From: Gammaproteobacteria bacterium | GTDB taxonomy: Bacteria > Pseudomonadota > Gammaproteobacteria > Steroidobacterales > Steroidobacteraceae | Direction: 5' to 3' | Length of the DNA stretch: 64,000 bases | Assembly: GCA_947469285.1 (NCBI GenBank) | Contig: CANIOW010000012.1 | Span: forward strand, 28,295 to 92,294 | Shown here: positions 47,134 through 56,447 of the stretch, in pieces | Layout of the letters: each line of letters opens with the position of its first letter | How positions within the stretch are numbered: the stretch's first letter is position 1 | The notes under the pieces: model-generated | Databases searched by the model: none | What the model was told of the DNA's origin: nothing | What the model saw: only the letters and a program-made list of their open reading frames with translations | Position numbers and translations under genes: made by a program

Positions 47134-48770
47134 GTTCCTGACCCCTGACGACGCTGCGGCGCCGCCCCTTTGAAAGACACTGTCGCATGACAGCGTTCAC
47201 AATCCCGCCCGAACGCACCGTCATGGACATCATCTCGCGCATGACAGGCTGAGCACTCGGCTACCAGCTTGACCTCGTGGGTCGATTTCACATGACATTC
47301 ACGACAGGCTAGCTTGGCATGCGCGCCGTCCTTTGCAAACCCCGTTGTGCTGTGGTCAAACTGCCAGTGCGCCCAGCCATTGGGATTATGACAAGTCGCG
47401 CAGTCCTCACCGAGCGCGCCTTTGTGTCCATCGTCTGCCTTGTGGCAGGCGATGCACTTCACCGGTGTACCGCGGAAGCGGCGGTCGGCATGACATTGCT
47501 CACACCCCACAGACGCATGCAACCCCACCAGCGGGAACCGTGTCAGGTCGTGATCGAAGCGCACATTGTCCCGCCAACCGCTCTCACGATGGCAAGCCGC
47601 GCAGTCTTTACCCATGCCACCGGCATGCACGTCATCCGCCTGATGGCAGCCGAAACACTCTTTCGGCAGCTTCTGTTCTTTGGCCTTGCCGGTATGGCAG
47701 GCGTGACAGGCTAACTTCTCGTGCTTGCCATTCAGCGCAAACTGGTGCTTGGCCATATGGTCATAAGTGACCGGCTTCCAGCCAGTGGGCTTGTGACAAA
47801 GGGCGCAATCGTCTCCCAGGCGGCCCGCATGCGAGTCCTCGCCGGCATGGCAGCCATGGCAGGTCTTGGGCACTGGGGCTTTCAGGTCGCCGCCTTTATG
47901 GCAGGCGTTGCAGCTGATCTTGTCGTGGTGCCCCTCGAGTGGAAAGCCAGTCTCTTTCAGATGGTTGAAGCTCGAGTCTTTCCAACTCACCGTGCTGTGG
48001 CAGTCAGCGCAGGCCGCACCACGACTGCCGCGATGCACATCGTCAGGTGCATGACAGGCATTACATTGCGTGGGCGCACCTTTAAAGGTGGTATCGCGAT
48101 GGCAGCCGGCGCAAGCCGTCTTTTCGTGAGCACCGAGCAGTGCAAACTTGGTCTTGGCATGGTCGAACTTGGCGGGCTTGAAGGCTTTCACCTCATGACA
48201 GGTGGCGCACTCTTTTCCGAGCTCCCCGTGGTGAATATCATCCTCTTTGTGACAAGCGACGCAGGTCTTTGGCGCCTCGCGATGCTTCTTACCGGCCTGG
48301 TGACAACTGGCGCAGGCGGCGGTGGCGTGCCCACCCTCGAGGCGGAAATCGGTCTGGTTATGACGAAATGCGGTGGGCTCAAGTCCGATAATGTCGGCGC
48401 CGCGACCCTTATGCTCGCCATGACACCCGGCGCACCGGGCATTGGCTGGCAAGGCACGGCCGTGGAACCCCTGCTTGGCCTGCATATCGGCAGCAATGTC
48501 TTTGTGACAGGCCAGACACAAGACGCTCATGCGCGCTTTGTTGGCACGATCATGGCAATTCGAGCACTGCTCTTCGTATTTCACGTGAGCGGCCGATAAC
48601 TTCCCCGGCATCAGTAGGGTTTCGATCGAACTGGCCGCCGCCAAGCCTGGCAACATCATCCCCAACACTAACCACAACCCCAAGCTCCAGCGCGCGAATC
48701 GTCGGATACACCGGGCGGGACCGGTAGGTCGCCCCGTCGAACCGGCGGGCACGTGGTGGGTTAGAAACAT
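47130..48770 (-). CDS. Multihaem c-type cytochrome, 21 haem sites
   Basis: 546 residues with a long basic N-terminus then a signal/anchor helix (about 29-46, ending LAAA-SS). I count 21 CXXCH motifs; sites 4-21 form six tri-haem modules of about 60-70 residues with the pattern F-x-L-x-G-x-H then C-x-x-C-H, DD-x-H-x-G and FDH. It could accept electrons from the membrane b-type protein and hand them to the 44-haem cytochrome. The C-terminus is Gln/Arg-rich. AGGG ribosome site before ATG 48770. Confidence 0.9.
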   Translation of the reverse strand: MFLTHHVPAGSTGRPTGPARCIRRFARWSLGLWLVLGMMLPGLAAASSIETLLMPGKLSAAHVKYEEQCSNCHDRANKARMSVLCLACHKDIAADMQAKQGFHGRALPANARCAGCHGEHKGRGADIIGLEPTAFRHNQTDFRLEGGHATAACASCHQAGKKHREAPKTCVACHKEDDIHHGELGKECATCHEVKAFKPAKFDHAKTKFALLGAHEKTACAGCHRDTTFKGAPTQCNACHAPDDVHRGSRGAACADCHSTVSWKDSSFNHLKETGFPLEGHHDKISCNACHKGGDLKAPVPKTCHGCHAGEDSHAGRLGDDCALCHKPTGWKPVTYDHMAKHQFALNGKHEKLACHACHTGKAKEQKLPKECFGCHQADDVHAGGMGKDCAACHRESGWRDNVRFDHDLTRFPLVGLHASVGCEQCHADRRFRGTPVKCIACHKADDGHKGALGEDCATCHNPNGWAHWQFDHSTTGFAKDGAHAKLACRECHVKSTHEVKLVAECSACHARDDVHDGAFGRDCERCHATVSFKGAAPQRRQGSGT

Positions 48771-48783
48771 TCGCCCTGAATCA

Positions 48784-49689
48784 TCAGTAAATGTGCACAG
48801 CGGCGACGTGAACCACCGCGGCCACGATCATCAGAATAAACAGCGGGATGTGAATAACATGCCACAACGAGAACATACGCTCACAAGCCTCAAACTCTGC
48901 CACCCGACGAGCCGCACTGAGCCGACTCGCGCCGTAGCGCAGAGCAGCTGTCTGCAGTCCACCAGCGTGGGCATCAATGACGGCACGGCGGGCGCTGGCC
49001 GTCCGAATAGCGCGTGCCACATAGCTGTTCAAGCGGCGGCGCTCGGACATCTCGACGAACACCGCCCGCGCGGCCCGCGACAAACCACTACCGCGCGTAA
49101 TGCGCTTTTCGGATTCGTCCAATACGGCGATCAGCTCCGGCAATACACGCGACAAGCCTACCGAGTCGCGCAGGCGGTCGGCTTCGAGGCGCAGTTCGCC
49201 AAGTTTGGCGCGCCGACCATAAAGGCCGTTGTGAATACGCGCATAGAGATAACGACCGACCAGGCCGCTGCCAGCAACGAATACCATGCAAGCCAGCGCC
49301 ACATTGCTGTTCGTGGCGCCCAGCGAGAAATTGCAATGGTAGAGCACCAGCCCCGGACCCACGATACCGAGCACCATGTGCGCCCGAAACCAACCACGAA
49401 CCGTACCCACGGGCTGGAGACTGGCCTTGCGCTTACGCATCGGGTAGATGAGCAGAATAAGCATCAGGCTACCGCCGATAATGCCCAACCAATACCCGAT
49501 CCCGCTTTGCGGATTGATGTAGTTCCGCGCCGGCGTCCATGGCCCAATGATGGTAGCCAAGGTGAACAGTGCCAGCACGATGTTCTCAATGGATAAGTTG
49601 AACTTCTTGGTGCGAGGCACAGTGGTCGGCGACGCCTGCGATTGCGCGGCGTCGAGGATCTGTTCCATGTTGTCTGCGGTAATGCTCAT
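48784..49689 (-). CDS. Membrane b-type-cytochrome-like protein
   Basis: 301 residues with about five membrane helices (36-52, 66-83, 101-120, 130-150, 275-300). Histidines placed for b-haem ligation are H104 and H118 in helix 3 and H277, H280 and H294 in the last helix, with a 120-residue Arg/Ala-rich cytoplasmic loop between. I do not recognise a named family, but this spacing suggests a quinol- or flavin-linked haem b subunit. Coupled to its neighbours (ATGA with the TPR gene, 13 bases to the cytochrome gene), it is the likely electron entry point. Confidence 0.7.
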   Translation of the reverse strand: MSITADNMEQILDAAQSQASPTTVPRTKKFNLSIENIVLALFTLATIIGPWTPARNYINPQSGIGYWLGIIGGSLMLILLIYPMRKRKASLQPVGTVRGWFRAHMVLGIVGPGLVLYHCNFSLGATNSNVALACMVFVAGSGLVGRYLYARIHNGLYGRRAKLGELRLEADRLRDSVGLSRVLPELIAVLDESEKRITRGSGLSRAARAVFVEMSERRRLNSYVARAIRTASARRAVIDAHAGGLQTAALRYGASRLSAARRVAEFEACERMFSLWHVIHIPLFILMIVAAVVHVAAVHIY

Positions 49690-50639
49690 GACTTCCCCTC
49701 TGCGAGGGCGCGAGCCTCTTCGAGATTCGCGCGGATGATTCTGGCGTCGCTAGATTTCGGCGGGACCAAGGCCAATACGGCCTGCCAGGTCTTAGCGGCT
49801 CCGGCGTAATCACGTACCTGCAGTTGCAAGGACGCGCGCAGCCAAAGCGCTTTGATATGGCGTGGATCGAGTTTCAGTGCGCGCTCGAGAGCGGCGGCAC
49901 CCTTGCGCAGATCCCCTTCATTGGCAGCTGCCAAGGCATCGGCATAGTCGGCCCAGGCATCGGCTGAAGCCGGCGCTACCACCGTGGCGCGACGAAAAGA
50001 TTCCGCAGCGCCTTTAAAATCACGTTGGCGCCGCTGGCCAATGCCGCGTGCCCACCAGTCATTGGCCGTCGACGGTAGACGGGCCTGCGGCGGCAGCTGC
50101 GGCAGAGCAGCACCTAGCACCACTCCGGCTTTTGCATGAGCTGCCATAGCGGCTGGCGCTAGCGCTGGCGACACCGGTGCGCCGAGCGCCTTGACGCGCG
50201 CGCGCGCCGCCGTGGCTTCCGTGGTCTTACCAAGATAGTCGTAGCTCTGCGCTAACAGCATCCAGCCGCCAGCGTCGTTGGGTTCACGGACCAGACGCGC
50301 AGCCAGACGCGCAGTCATCTCTTCCATGCTGCCGGCTGCCGGCTTGCCGCCAGCGGCAGCTGACGCAGGCATCGCTGCGCCCATGCTAGGCGCCGCCCCC
50401 GGAGACTGGCCTACCCCACCCCAAGCAGCGGCCTCGATGGCCGCAGCGCCAGTTGCGGTGGCAACCGTTGGGACAGTGAGTGGTTGACGGACCACGGATA
50501 TCGCCATACCAGCAGCGAGCGGCACCACCGCCAGCAGGCTCCAGGCCAAAGCCCGACGGCCGGCGAGCAAACACCAGCCACCACCGGCCAATGCTGCCAG
50601 ACCCACCATCACCGCCACTGCCAGAGCCATCCAGTTCAC
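49686..50639 (-). CDS. CcmI/NrfG-like TPR protein (cytochrome c maturation)
   Basis: 317 residues: two N-terminal membrane helices (4-24, 31-50), a Pro/Ala/Gly linker and two TPR groups (EEMTARLAARLVREPNDAGGWMLLAQSYDYLG at about 104-135 and AAESFRRATVVAPASADAWADYADALA onward). The plan matches CcmI/NrfG, which hold apocytochromes for haem ligation. It is first in the multihaem operon, so a dedicated chaperone role is likely. GTG 50639 is supported by AGGAGAG at proper spacing; an ATG 9 bases later is not. Confidence 0.75.
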   Translation of the reverse strand: MNWMALAVAVMVGLAALAGGGWCLLAGRRALAWSLLAVVPLAAGMAISVVRQPLTVPTVATATGAAAIEAAAWGGVGQSPGAAPSMGAAMPASAAAGGKPAAGSMEEMTARLAARLVREPNDAGGWMLLAQSYDYLGKTTEATAARARVKALGAPVSPALAPAAMAAHAKAGVVLGAALPQLPPQARLPSTANDWWARGIGQRRQRDFKGAAESFRRATVVAPASADAWADYADALAAANEGDLRKGAAALERALKLDPRHIKALWLRASLQLQVRDYAGAAKTWQAVLALVPPKSSDARIIRANLEEARALAEGKS

Positions 50640-50792
50640 TGATCTACTCTCCTGTCATCCGTGAAGTGAATATTAGGTGCCCATGCGCATGAAAAGAGCG
50701 GTTTGGACTGTCTGTCGGTGGCGACAACAGGTGCAGAACCGTGACCGGGTGCGTAAAAATACGCGCCGTGGGGTCGGCAAGGGGCAGCGCGT

Positions 50793-50809
50793 GAGTGTTT
50801 ACCCTACTC
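50793..50809. promoter_or_regulatory. GAGTAGGGTAAAC site in the cytochrome/flavoprotein divergent promoter
   Basis: Plus strand GAGTGTTTACCCTACTC, that is GAGTAGGGTAAACACTC on the minus strand. It shares ten or more bases with the palindrome upstream of the NarL-type regulator gene and has its own GAGT/ACTC ends. It sits in the 253-base gap between the two divergent units. Confidence 0.5.
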
Positions 50810-50892
50810 ATGGTCATTCGGTGACCTTGAACACAATGCCCGCACCGCTGTCGTATTAGTCTGGCAATCGTCGCTCAAAGGCCTCCGTTCGA

Positions 50893-52188
50893 ATGATCTA
50901 TCTCGTCTATCTCGTTCCCTTGGTTCTGGTCCTGACCTGGCACTTACGCAAGCGTGAAACCCTGCAGGCCGAAAGCCATGTGGCCAAAGCTGAAGCGGAA
51001 GCGGCCGGGCTGCTAGAGCCCGCCTCGCTCCATCCAGTCATCGACCCGTTCAAATGTATCGGCTGCGGCTCATGCGTTCAGGCCTGCCCAGAGCAGGGCC
51101 ATCACACCGTTTTGGGTCTCATCGACGGCAAAGCGGCGCTGGTCAGCCCCAGCGAATGCATCGGTCATGGTGCTTGTAAAAGCGCCTGCCCCGTCGATGC
51201 CATCCAGCTGGTGTTCGGTAGCGAGGCCCGCGGCGTCGACATTCCACGCGTCTCACCTTGGTTCGAGACCAACGTCCCTGGCATCTTTGTTGCCGGTGAA
51301 CTGGGTGGCATGGGCCTGATCCGCAATGCCATTGAGCAAGGCCGTCAGGCCATCGACGAAATCACCAAGCGCCGCCCGCGCGGCAAGACAGCCATCGACG
51401 TGCTGATCGTTGGCGCAGGGCCAGCCGGTTTTTCTGCTTGCCTCGGCGCCAAGGAAAAAGGCGTGAGCTATCTGGCCATTGAGCAAGAATCGCTCGGCGG
51501 TTGCGTCTTCCAGTATCCCCGCGGCAAGCTGGTGATGACCCAGCCCGCCACACTCCCGCTGGTGGGTAAGATCAAGTTCACCACTGCACAGAAAGAGCAA
51601 TTGCTCGAGATGTGGACTCGCGTGGAAAAAGAGCACCAGCTCAACATCCGTTACTACGAAAGCGTCACAGCCATCACGGCTGTCGATGGCCACTTCGTGG
51701 TCAAGACCACGCAGGGCGAGTACACCGCCGGCTCCGTACTGCTGGCCATTGGTCGGCGTGGCACCCCGCGTAAACTCGGCGTGCCAGGGGAAGACCTGTC
51801 TAAAGTGGTTTACCGCCTAATTGACCCGGAGCAGTATCGTGGCCGCAAAGTGATTGTGGTCGGTGGTGGCGACAGCGCCCTCGAAGCCGCAGCGAGCATC
51901 GCCGAGGCGGGCGGCACGGTCATCCTCAGCTACCGTGGCGACGCTTTCCAGCGCGCCAAGCCTCGCAACCGGGAACGTGTAGCAAAGGCCACCAGTGACG
52001 GCCAATTGGAAGTCATGCTGAATTCCACCTTGAAGAAAATTACCGCTGAGCGCGTCCAAATTTCCTTGGGCAGCGTCATGATGGAAGTGGATAACGACGA
52101 TGTGATCGTCAATGCCGGCGGCATCCTGCCCACTGATTTTCTCAAGCGCGTCGGTATCGACGTTGAAACCAAGTACGGTACCGCATGA
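50893..52188 (+). CDS. Membrane-anchored ferredoxin-type NAD(P)H/FAD oxidoreductase
   Basis: 431 residues. N-terminal anchor helix (2-17), then a dicluster ferredoxin: C55, C58, C61, C65 form a full 4Fe-4S set; the second has C89, H92, C95, C99, with His replacing the second Cys. Residues about 168-431 are a thioredoxin-reductase-like flavoprotein with FAD motif GAGPAG (174-179) and NAD(P) motif GGGDSA (324-329) but no CxxC active site. It would shuttle electrons between NAD(P)H, Fe-S clusters and a membrane partner such as the b-type protein encoded opposite. Confidence 0.85.
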   Translation: MIYLVYLVPLVLVLTWHLRKRETLQAESHVAKAEAEAAGLLEPASLHPVIDPFKCIGCGSCVQACPEQGHHTVLGLIDGKAALVSPSECIGHGACKSACPVDAIQLVFGSEARGVDIPRVSPWFETNVPGIFVAGELGGMGLIRNAIEQGRQAIDEITKRRPRGKTAIDVLIVGAGPAGFSACLGAKEKGVSYLAIEQESLGGCVFQYPRGKLVMTQPATLPLVGKIKFTTAQKEQLLEMWTRVEKEHQLNIRYYESVTAITAVDGHFVVKTTQGEYTAGSVLLAIGRRGTPRKLGVPGEDLSKVVYRLIDPEQYRGRKVIVVGGGDSALEAAASIAEAGGTVILSYRGDAFQRAKPRNRERVAKATSDGQLEVMLNSTLKKITAERVQISLGSVMMEVDNDDVIVNAGGILPTDFLKRVGIDVETKYGTA

Positions 52189-54176
52189 AACACCCGCTTT
52201 CCGGCTGGCTGCTCGCCCTTCCTTTGGCCTTTGCCGCCGCTCCCAACGGCACCCACGCACAGACACCACCCACCGGCGCTGCAGCCAGCACGGCCAGCAC
52301 GGCTGCCGATGCAGCCGCAGAAACTATCCTGGCCAGTGCCCGTGACCGGCTGCGCCATAAAGATTTCGCCGCAGCGCTGGCACTCTTTGGCACCGCTGCC
52401 GCGGCAGGCTCCGCTGAAGGCCAGTACCAATACGCGCAAATGCTCCGTAACGCTCAAGGCACCACCACCGGCGCAGACCTGAAAGGCGCTTGTACTGCCT
52501 TCGAGCAAGCCGCCGCACAAGGCCATCCGCGGGCGGCTTTGGCACTCGCCGGTTTGCTGGACGAAGCGCAATGCACCTCCCCCACTGCCGCCGCCGTCTG
52601 GCGCGAGCGTGCCGCCAAAGGCGGGGCTGTCGCACCCACCTCCACTGCCGTCATCACCCGCGATGACCCCGCCGTACGCCGCACTCTCGCCTTCCGTGCG
52701 GCCCGCGAGGGCGACGTGGCGACACTGACGACACTGCTACAGACGGAGCCGGCCATTGCCTATGCCGTCGACGACACCGGGCGCACCGTGCTGCATTACG
52801 CGGCGGAGGCCGCCAAGAGCGACGCGGTAGCGGCCGCGCTCGCCGCCGGTGCCCTGCCTGGTGCCATCGATGCACAACGCTATACGCCACTGGCTCTGGC
52901 GGCAGCGAAAAACTGCGCCCCCTGTATCGTGGCACTGGTGGCGGCCAAAGCGCCGCTGGACCCAATGGACATCGACGGCAATACACCACTGCTAATCGCC
53001 GTAGCGGTTGGCAAGGCACCGGCCGTGGCCGCACTGCTCACCGCGGGCGCCGACCGTACACTGCGTAATCGCATGGGTGACGACGCCCGTGCACTGGCCG
53101 CGCGCGGCAGCGAGAACCCCGTCCGCCTGCTATTTGGCCTGCCCACCGCTAACACCCGCCAAATAGGCAATGCGCCAGGTGTCGCCAAAACCGGCATCTA
53201 TAACGGCTGGTCGGCACTCCAGGTGGCGGCTGAAAAAGGCGATTTAGCGATAGTACGCAGCGCACTGACTGGGGGCGGAAACGCGGCGGTCGATACGCGT
53301 ACCCCGGACGGCTGGACACCACTCACCTTGGCAGCGCGTCGTGGTGACACACCCATGGTGGACGCTCTGCTCACGGCTGGCGCACAGCCGTCTCTGGCAG
53401 CCGGTTCTCGCTGGACGCCACTCGGTCTTGCGGTACGTGGCGAGCACGTTGCCACCGTCCGACGTCTCGTCAATGCCGGCGCCGATGCGTCCTCACCCAA
53501 CCCTGACGGCTTGCGGCCATTGATGGACGCCGCCGTTTCCAACGACCCTGAACTGGTGCCCGCCGTGCTGGCTGGACGGCCGGTGCTGGAACAACGCGAC
53601 GACAAGGGTCAGACCGCTCTGCTGCGAGCAGCGGGTGCTGGCCGCGCGGCCGCAGTGAAAGCTCTTCTTGTGGCTGGAGCAGACGTCCGCGCGCGCGACA
53701 CGCGTGGGCGCAATTCGGCATGGCTGAGCGCCGCCGCCGGCGATTTGCCGACCCTCGAGATCCTACTCACCAGCGGTGGCAAAGCACTGGCCTCGCAAGC
53801 CGATAACGAAGGTTCCACACCTCTGCATGCCGCCGTTGGCGGTGGACACGATGCGGCGGTCTCACGCCTGCTGGCAACCGGCATTAACGCCAACACCGCG
53901 ACCCGCACCGGAAACACGCCGCTGCATATTGCCGCCGCTGCTGGCCAAGTAGCGATGGTGCAGCGTCTGGTGGCCGCCAAGGAAGAGCTTGATGCCAAGA
54001 ACAATCGCGGTGACACCCCAGTGTTTGTAGCAGTTCGCGGCCGTCAGGCCGCCGCGTTGAAGGTCTTGCTGAACGCGGGTGCTGATCGGCGACTACGCAA
54101 CGCCGACGGGCAGACCGCTACGGAAGTCGCCACGGCCGCCGGCTTCACGGAACTGTTGCCGCTACTGAAGCGCTGA
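52185..54176 (+). CDS. Periplasmic ankyrin-repeat protein with Sel1-like N-terminus
   Basis: 663 residues: signal peptide (about 1-25), Sel1-like helices (about 45-150, AALALFGTAAAAGSAEGQYQYAQML), then about 13 ankyrin repeats (GWTPLTLAARRGDTPMVDALLTAGA type) to the C-terminus. It is a protein-binding scaffold. ATGA overlap with the flavoprotein gene implies joint translation. A role in organising the electron conduit is plausible, but direct evidence is lacking. Confidence 0.82.
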   Translation: MKHPLSGWLLALPLAFAAAPNGTHAQTPPTGAAASTASTAADAAAETILASARDRLRHKDFAAALALFGTAAAAGSAEGQYQYAQMLRNAQGTTTGADLKGACTAFEQAAAQGHPRAALALAGLLDEAQCTSPTAAAVWRERAAKGGAVAPTSTAVITRDDPAVRRTLAFRAAREGDVATLTTLLQTEPAIAYAVDDTGRTVLHYAAEAAKSDAVAAALAAGALPGAIDAQRYTPLALAAAKNCAPCIVALVAAKAPLDPMDIDGNTPLLIAVAVGKAPAVAALLTAGADRTLRNRMGDDARALAARGSENPVRLLFGLPTANTRQIGNAPGVAKTGIYNGWSALQVAAEKGDLAIVRSALTGGGNAAVDTRTPDGWTPLTLAARRGDTPMVDALLTAGAQPSLAAGSRWTPLGLAVRGEHVATVRRLVNAGADASSPNPDGLRPLMDAAVSNDPELVPAVLAGRPVLEQRDDKGQTALLRAAGAGRAAAVKALLVAGADVRARDTRGRNSAWLSAAAGDLPTLEILLTSGGKALASQADNEGSTPLHAAVGGGHDAAVSRLLATGINANTATRTGNTPLHIAAAAGQVAMVQRLVAAKEELDAKNNRGDTPVFVAVRGRQAAALKVLLNAGADRRLRNADGQTATEVATAAGFTELLPLLKR

Positions 54177-54177
54177 C

Positions 54178-55788
54178 CTACCCGACGCGCAGCAAGGCAT
54201 CGGCTGCGGTAGCAACCACATCCCCTTCACCGAGCAGCGCCAACACGCTGGCGCGGGCCAGCTTCTCGTGCACATGGGGGCGTAACTCTGCCAACAACAC
54301 CCGTGTGCCATGCCGACCAAAGCTACGCAACATCCCTTCGATAGCGAGAATACCGGTGGCGTCGATCATCGGTACACGCCCCATACGCAGCACCAGTACT
54401 CGTGGCCGGCGCTGAATATTTGCCAGTGTATGCTCGAGCTTCTCTGCCGCCCCGAAAAAGAATGGGCCGTCGATGGAGTAAACCACCACGCCCTCCGGCA
54501 ACACACCAATACTTCCCTCCACCACCGCCTCGGCGTCGACACTCACCATCTCCGCCATGCGACGCACAAACAGTAGCGCAGCCAGCACCACCCCCACATT
54601 CACCGCCACCACCAGATCAACGAACACTGTCAGACCGAAGGTCAGCAACAAAATAGCGGCATCCGCGCGCGGAGCGAATCGCGTCAACCGCCAAAACTTC
54701 GGCAGTTCGCTCATGTTCCAGGCAACCACAAACAAGATGGCAGACAGCGAACACAGCGGGATAGCAGAGGCGAGCGGCGCGAGCAGCAAAATGACCAGCA
54801 ACAGGAAACCGCAATGCACCACGCCGGCCAGTGGGCTGGTGGCGCCGTTGCGGATGTTGGTGGCAGTACGGGCAATGGCGCCCGTGGCTGCAAAGCCACC
54901 GAACAGGGGCGCCGCAATGTTGGCAATGCCTTGGGCCAGCAACTCCTGATTGGAGTCATGCCGCACACCGGTCATTCCATCGGCAACCACCGCCGACAAA
55001 AGTGACTCGATGGCGCCCAACATGGCGATAGTGAATGCAGGGCCCACCAGCGTGACCACCTGCGCAAAATCTGCCGTGGGAAAGGCAAAGGTCGGCAGAG
55101 TACGTGGAATGCCACCGAACGCAGAACCAATGGTGGCTACGCCCTCAAAGCGGAAGGTCGCCTGGAGCACGGTCGCCACCAGCATGGCGATCAGTGGCGC
55201 TGGAATTCGTTTTAGACAACGCGGCGCAATCCATAAAATAGCCAAGGTAAACAGCGCCAGCACCGTAGTAGCCTCATGCCACTGCGGCAATGCCTGCAGC
55301 AGCGCTACCATCTTTTCGTGAAAGTGCACGCCGCTCGCGGCCGGGTGTAGCCCGAAGAAGTCCTTCCACTGCCCCGTGAAGATAATGACGCCAATGCCCG
55401 TGGTAAAGCCCACGATGACCGGCTCGGGAATGTACTTGATGACCGAACCGAGTCGGGCTACGCCGAAGAGCAACAGAATCACCCCCGCCATGAGTGTGGC
55501 TAGCTGTAACCCTGCCACACCATGATGGGTAGTGATGACCGACAGCACGGCAATAAACGCCCCCGTGGGTCCGGAGATTTGCACACGTGTGCCACCCAAC
55601 AGTGTCGTGAGAAAGCCAGCGACGATCGCGGTGTAGATACCCTGTTCGGGTCGCGCGCCACTGGCAATAGCGAAAGCCATCGCCAACGGCAAGGCCACCA
55701 CCCCCACCACCAGACCGGCCAGCACATTGTTGCCAATATGCTGGCGGCTGAACAGGCCAGCGGCCTTGGCTTCTAGCAGGGCAATCAT
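54178..55788 (-). CDS. SulP-family anion transporter with STAS domain
   Basis: 536 residues: about ten to twelve membrane helices with the SulP signature (ISGPTGAFIAVLS) and a C-terminal STAS domain (about 420-530, RVLVLRMGRVPMIDATG). Substrate may be sulfate, bicarbonate or a dicarboxylate; sequence does not decide. It converges on the ankyrin gene with a one-base gap and no visible terminator. Adjacent to the redox cluster, so substrate supply is possible. Confidence 0.88.
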   Translation of the reverse strand: MIALLEAKAAGLFSRQHIGNNVLAGLVVGVVALPLAMAFAIASGARPEQGIYTAIVAGFLTTLLGGTRVQISGPTGAFIAVLSVITTHHGVAGLQLATLMAGVILLLFGVARLGSVIKYIPEPVIVGFTTGIGVIIFTGQWKDFFGLHPAASGVHFHEKMVALLQALPQWHEATTVLALFTLAILWIAPRCLKRIPAPLIAMLVATVLQATFRFEGVATIGSAFGGIPRTLPTFAFPTADFAQVVTLVGPAFTIAMLGAIESLLSAVVADGMTGVRHDSNQELLAQGIANIAAPLFGGFAATGAIARTATNIRNGATSPLAGVVHCGFLLLVILLLAPLASAIPLCSLSAILFVVAWNMSELPKFWRLTRFAPRADAAILLLTFGLTVFVDLVVAVNVGVVLAALLFVRRMAEMVSVDAEAVVEGSIGVLPEGVVVYSIDGPFFFGAAEKLEHTLANIQRRPRVLVLRMGRVPMIDATGILAIEGMLRSFGRHGTRVLLAELRPHVHEKLARASVLALLGEGDVVATAADALLRVG

Positions 55789-55822
55789 GTGAGCGCGCGC
55801 AATCCGTTGGTGCTGCGAGTGC

Positions 55823-56404
55823 TCATCGCTGGTAAATCGGATCGTGGCGATTACGCGTGCCGGTAATCTGCAAGGTGCGGAACAACCCCTGATCGCGAAT
55901 CTCGCTAGAGGGCTGGTTAAGGTTCCAATCCATGATCACGGTACGCTTGGCAATGCGCCAGATTCCCTGGCGTTTCTCCAGGCGGTCGAAGTAACGCCCG
56001 CCGTAAAAGAAATCCTGGCTATTACCACCATCCACCAGTTCGCCAAATTTCTGCAGATAATTCTCGCCGAACCAGTCACCCACCTTGTGTCGATTCGCCG
56101 CCACCTTGTGGTAGGCGAACAGATAAGCCTCGGTATATGCCACGTCACCTTCTAGCTCCATGTGAACATTAGAGATGGTGTGTTGGGTGACCTCGAACCA
56201 TTCCTGGATGCCCTTGATGATGAACTCGGCAAAGGCCTGCGCGTTACCCGCAAACACGCCATGGTCGTCGTAACCATCTTCCCAGTAGACCGCTTTCATC
56301 AAATCCACATCGCAGCGGTCCAGGGCCCGACAGTAACTGGTGAGCACATGGTAAATCTTCTGACGATCAACCAGTTCCTGCAATTCAGCGGGCAAGGTAG
56401 ACAT
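55823..56404 (-). CDS. SnoaL-like (NTF2-fold) protein
   Basis: 193 residues, same fold as the pair at 19.4-20.4 kb: YHVLTSYCRALDRCDVDLMKAVYWEDGYDDHGVF, with an acidic D-x-D-x-H cluster typical of this group. The ATG at 56404 has GAGGA upstream; the longer open frame is non-coding. It lies 43 bases after the molybdopterin oxidoreductase gene on the same strand and is likely co-transcribed, so it may act on a substrate or product of that enzyme. Confidence 0.75.
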   Translation of the reverse strand: MSTLPAELQELVDRQKIYHVLTSYCRALDRCDVDLMKAVYWEDGYDDHGVFAGNAQAFAEFIIKGIQEWFEVTQHTISNVHMELEGDVAYTEAYLFAYHKVAANRHKVGDWFGENYLQKFGELVDGGNSQDFFYGGRYFDRLEKRQGIWRIAKRTVIMDWNLNQPSSEIRDQGLFRTLQITGTRNRHDPIYQR

Positions 56405-56447
56405 AACATGGATCCTCGTTGGGGAAAAATAAGGAACGATTTGCCGC

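Noticed and set aside
47721..48599. 292-codon plus-strand frame
   Set aside because: It is antisense to the 21-haem cytochrome gene, whose 21 CXXCH motifs make the minus strand the true one.
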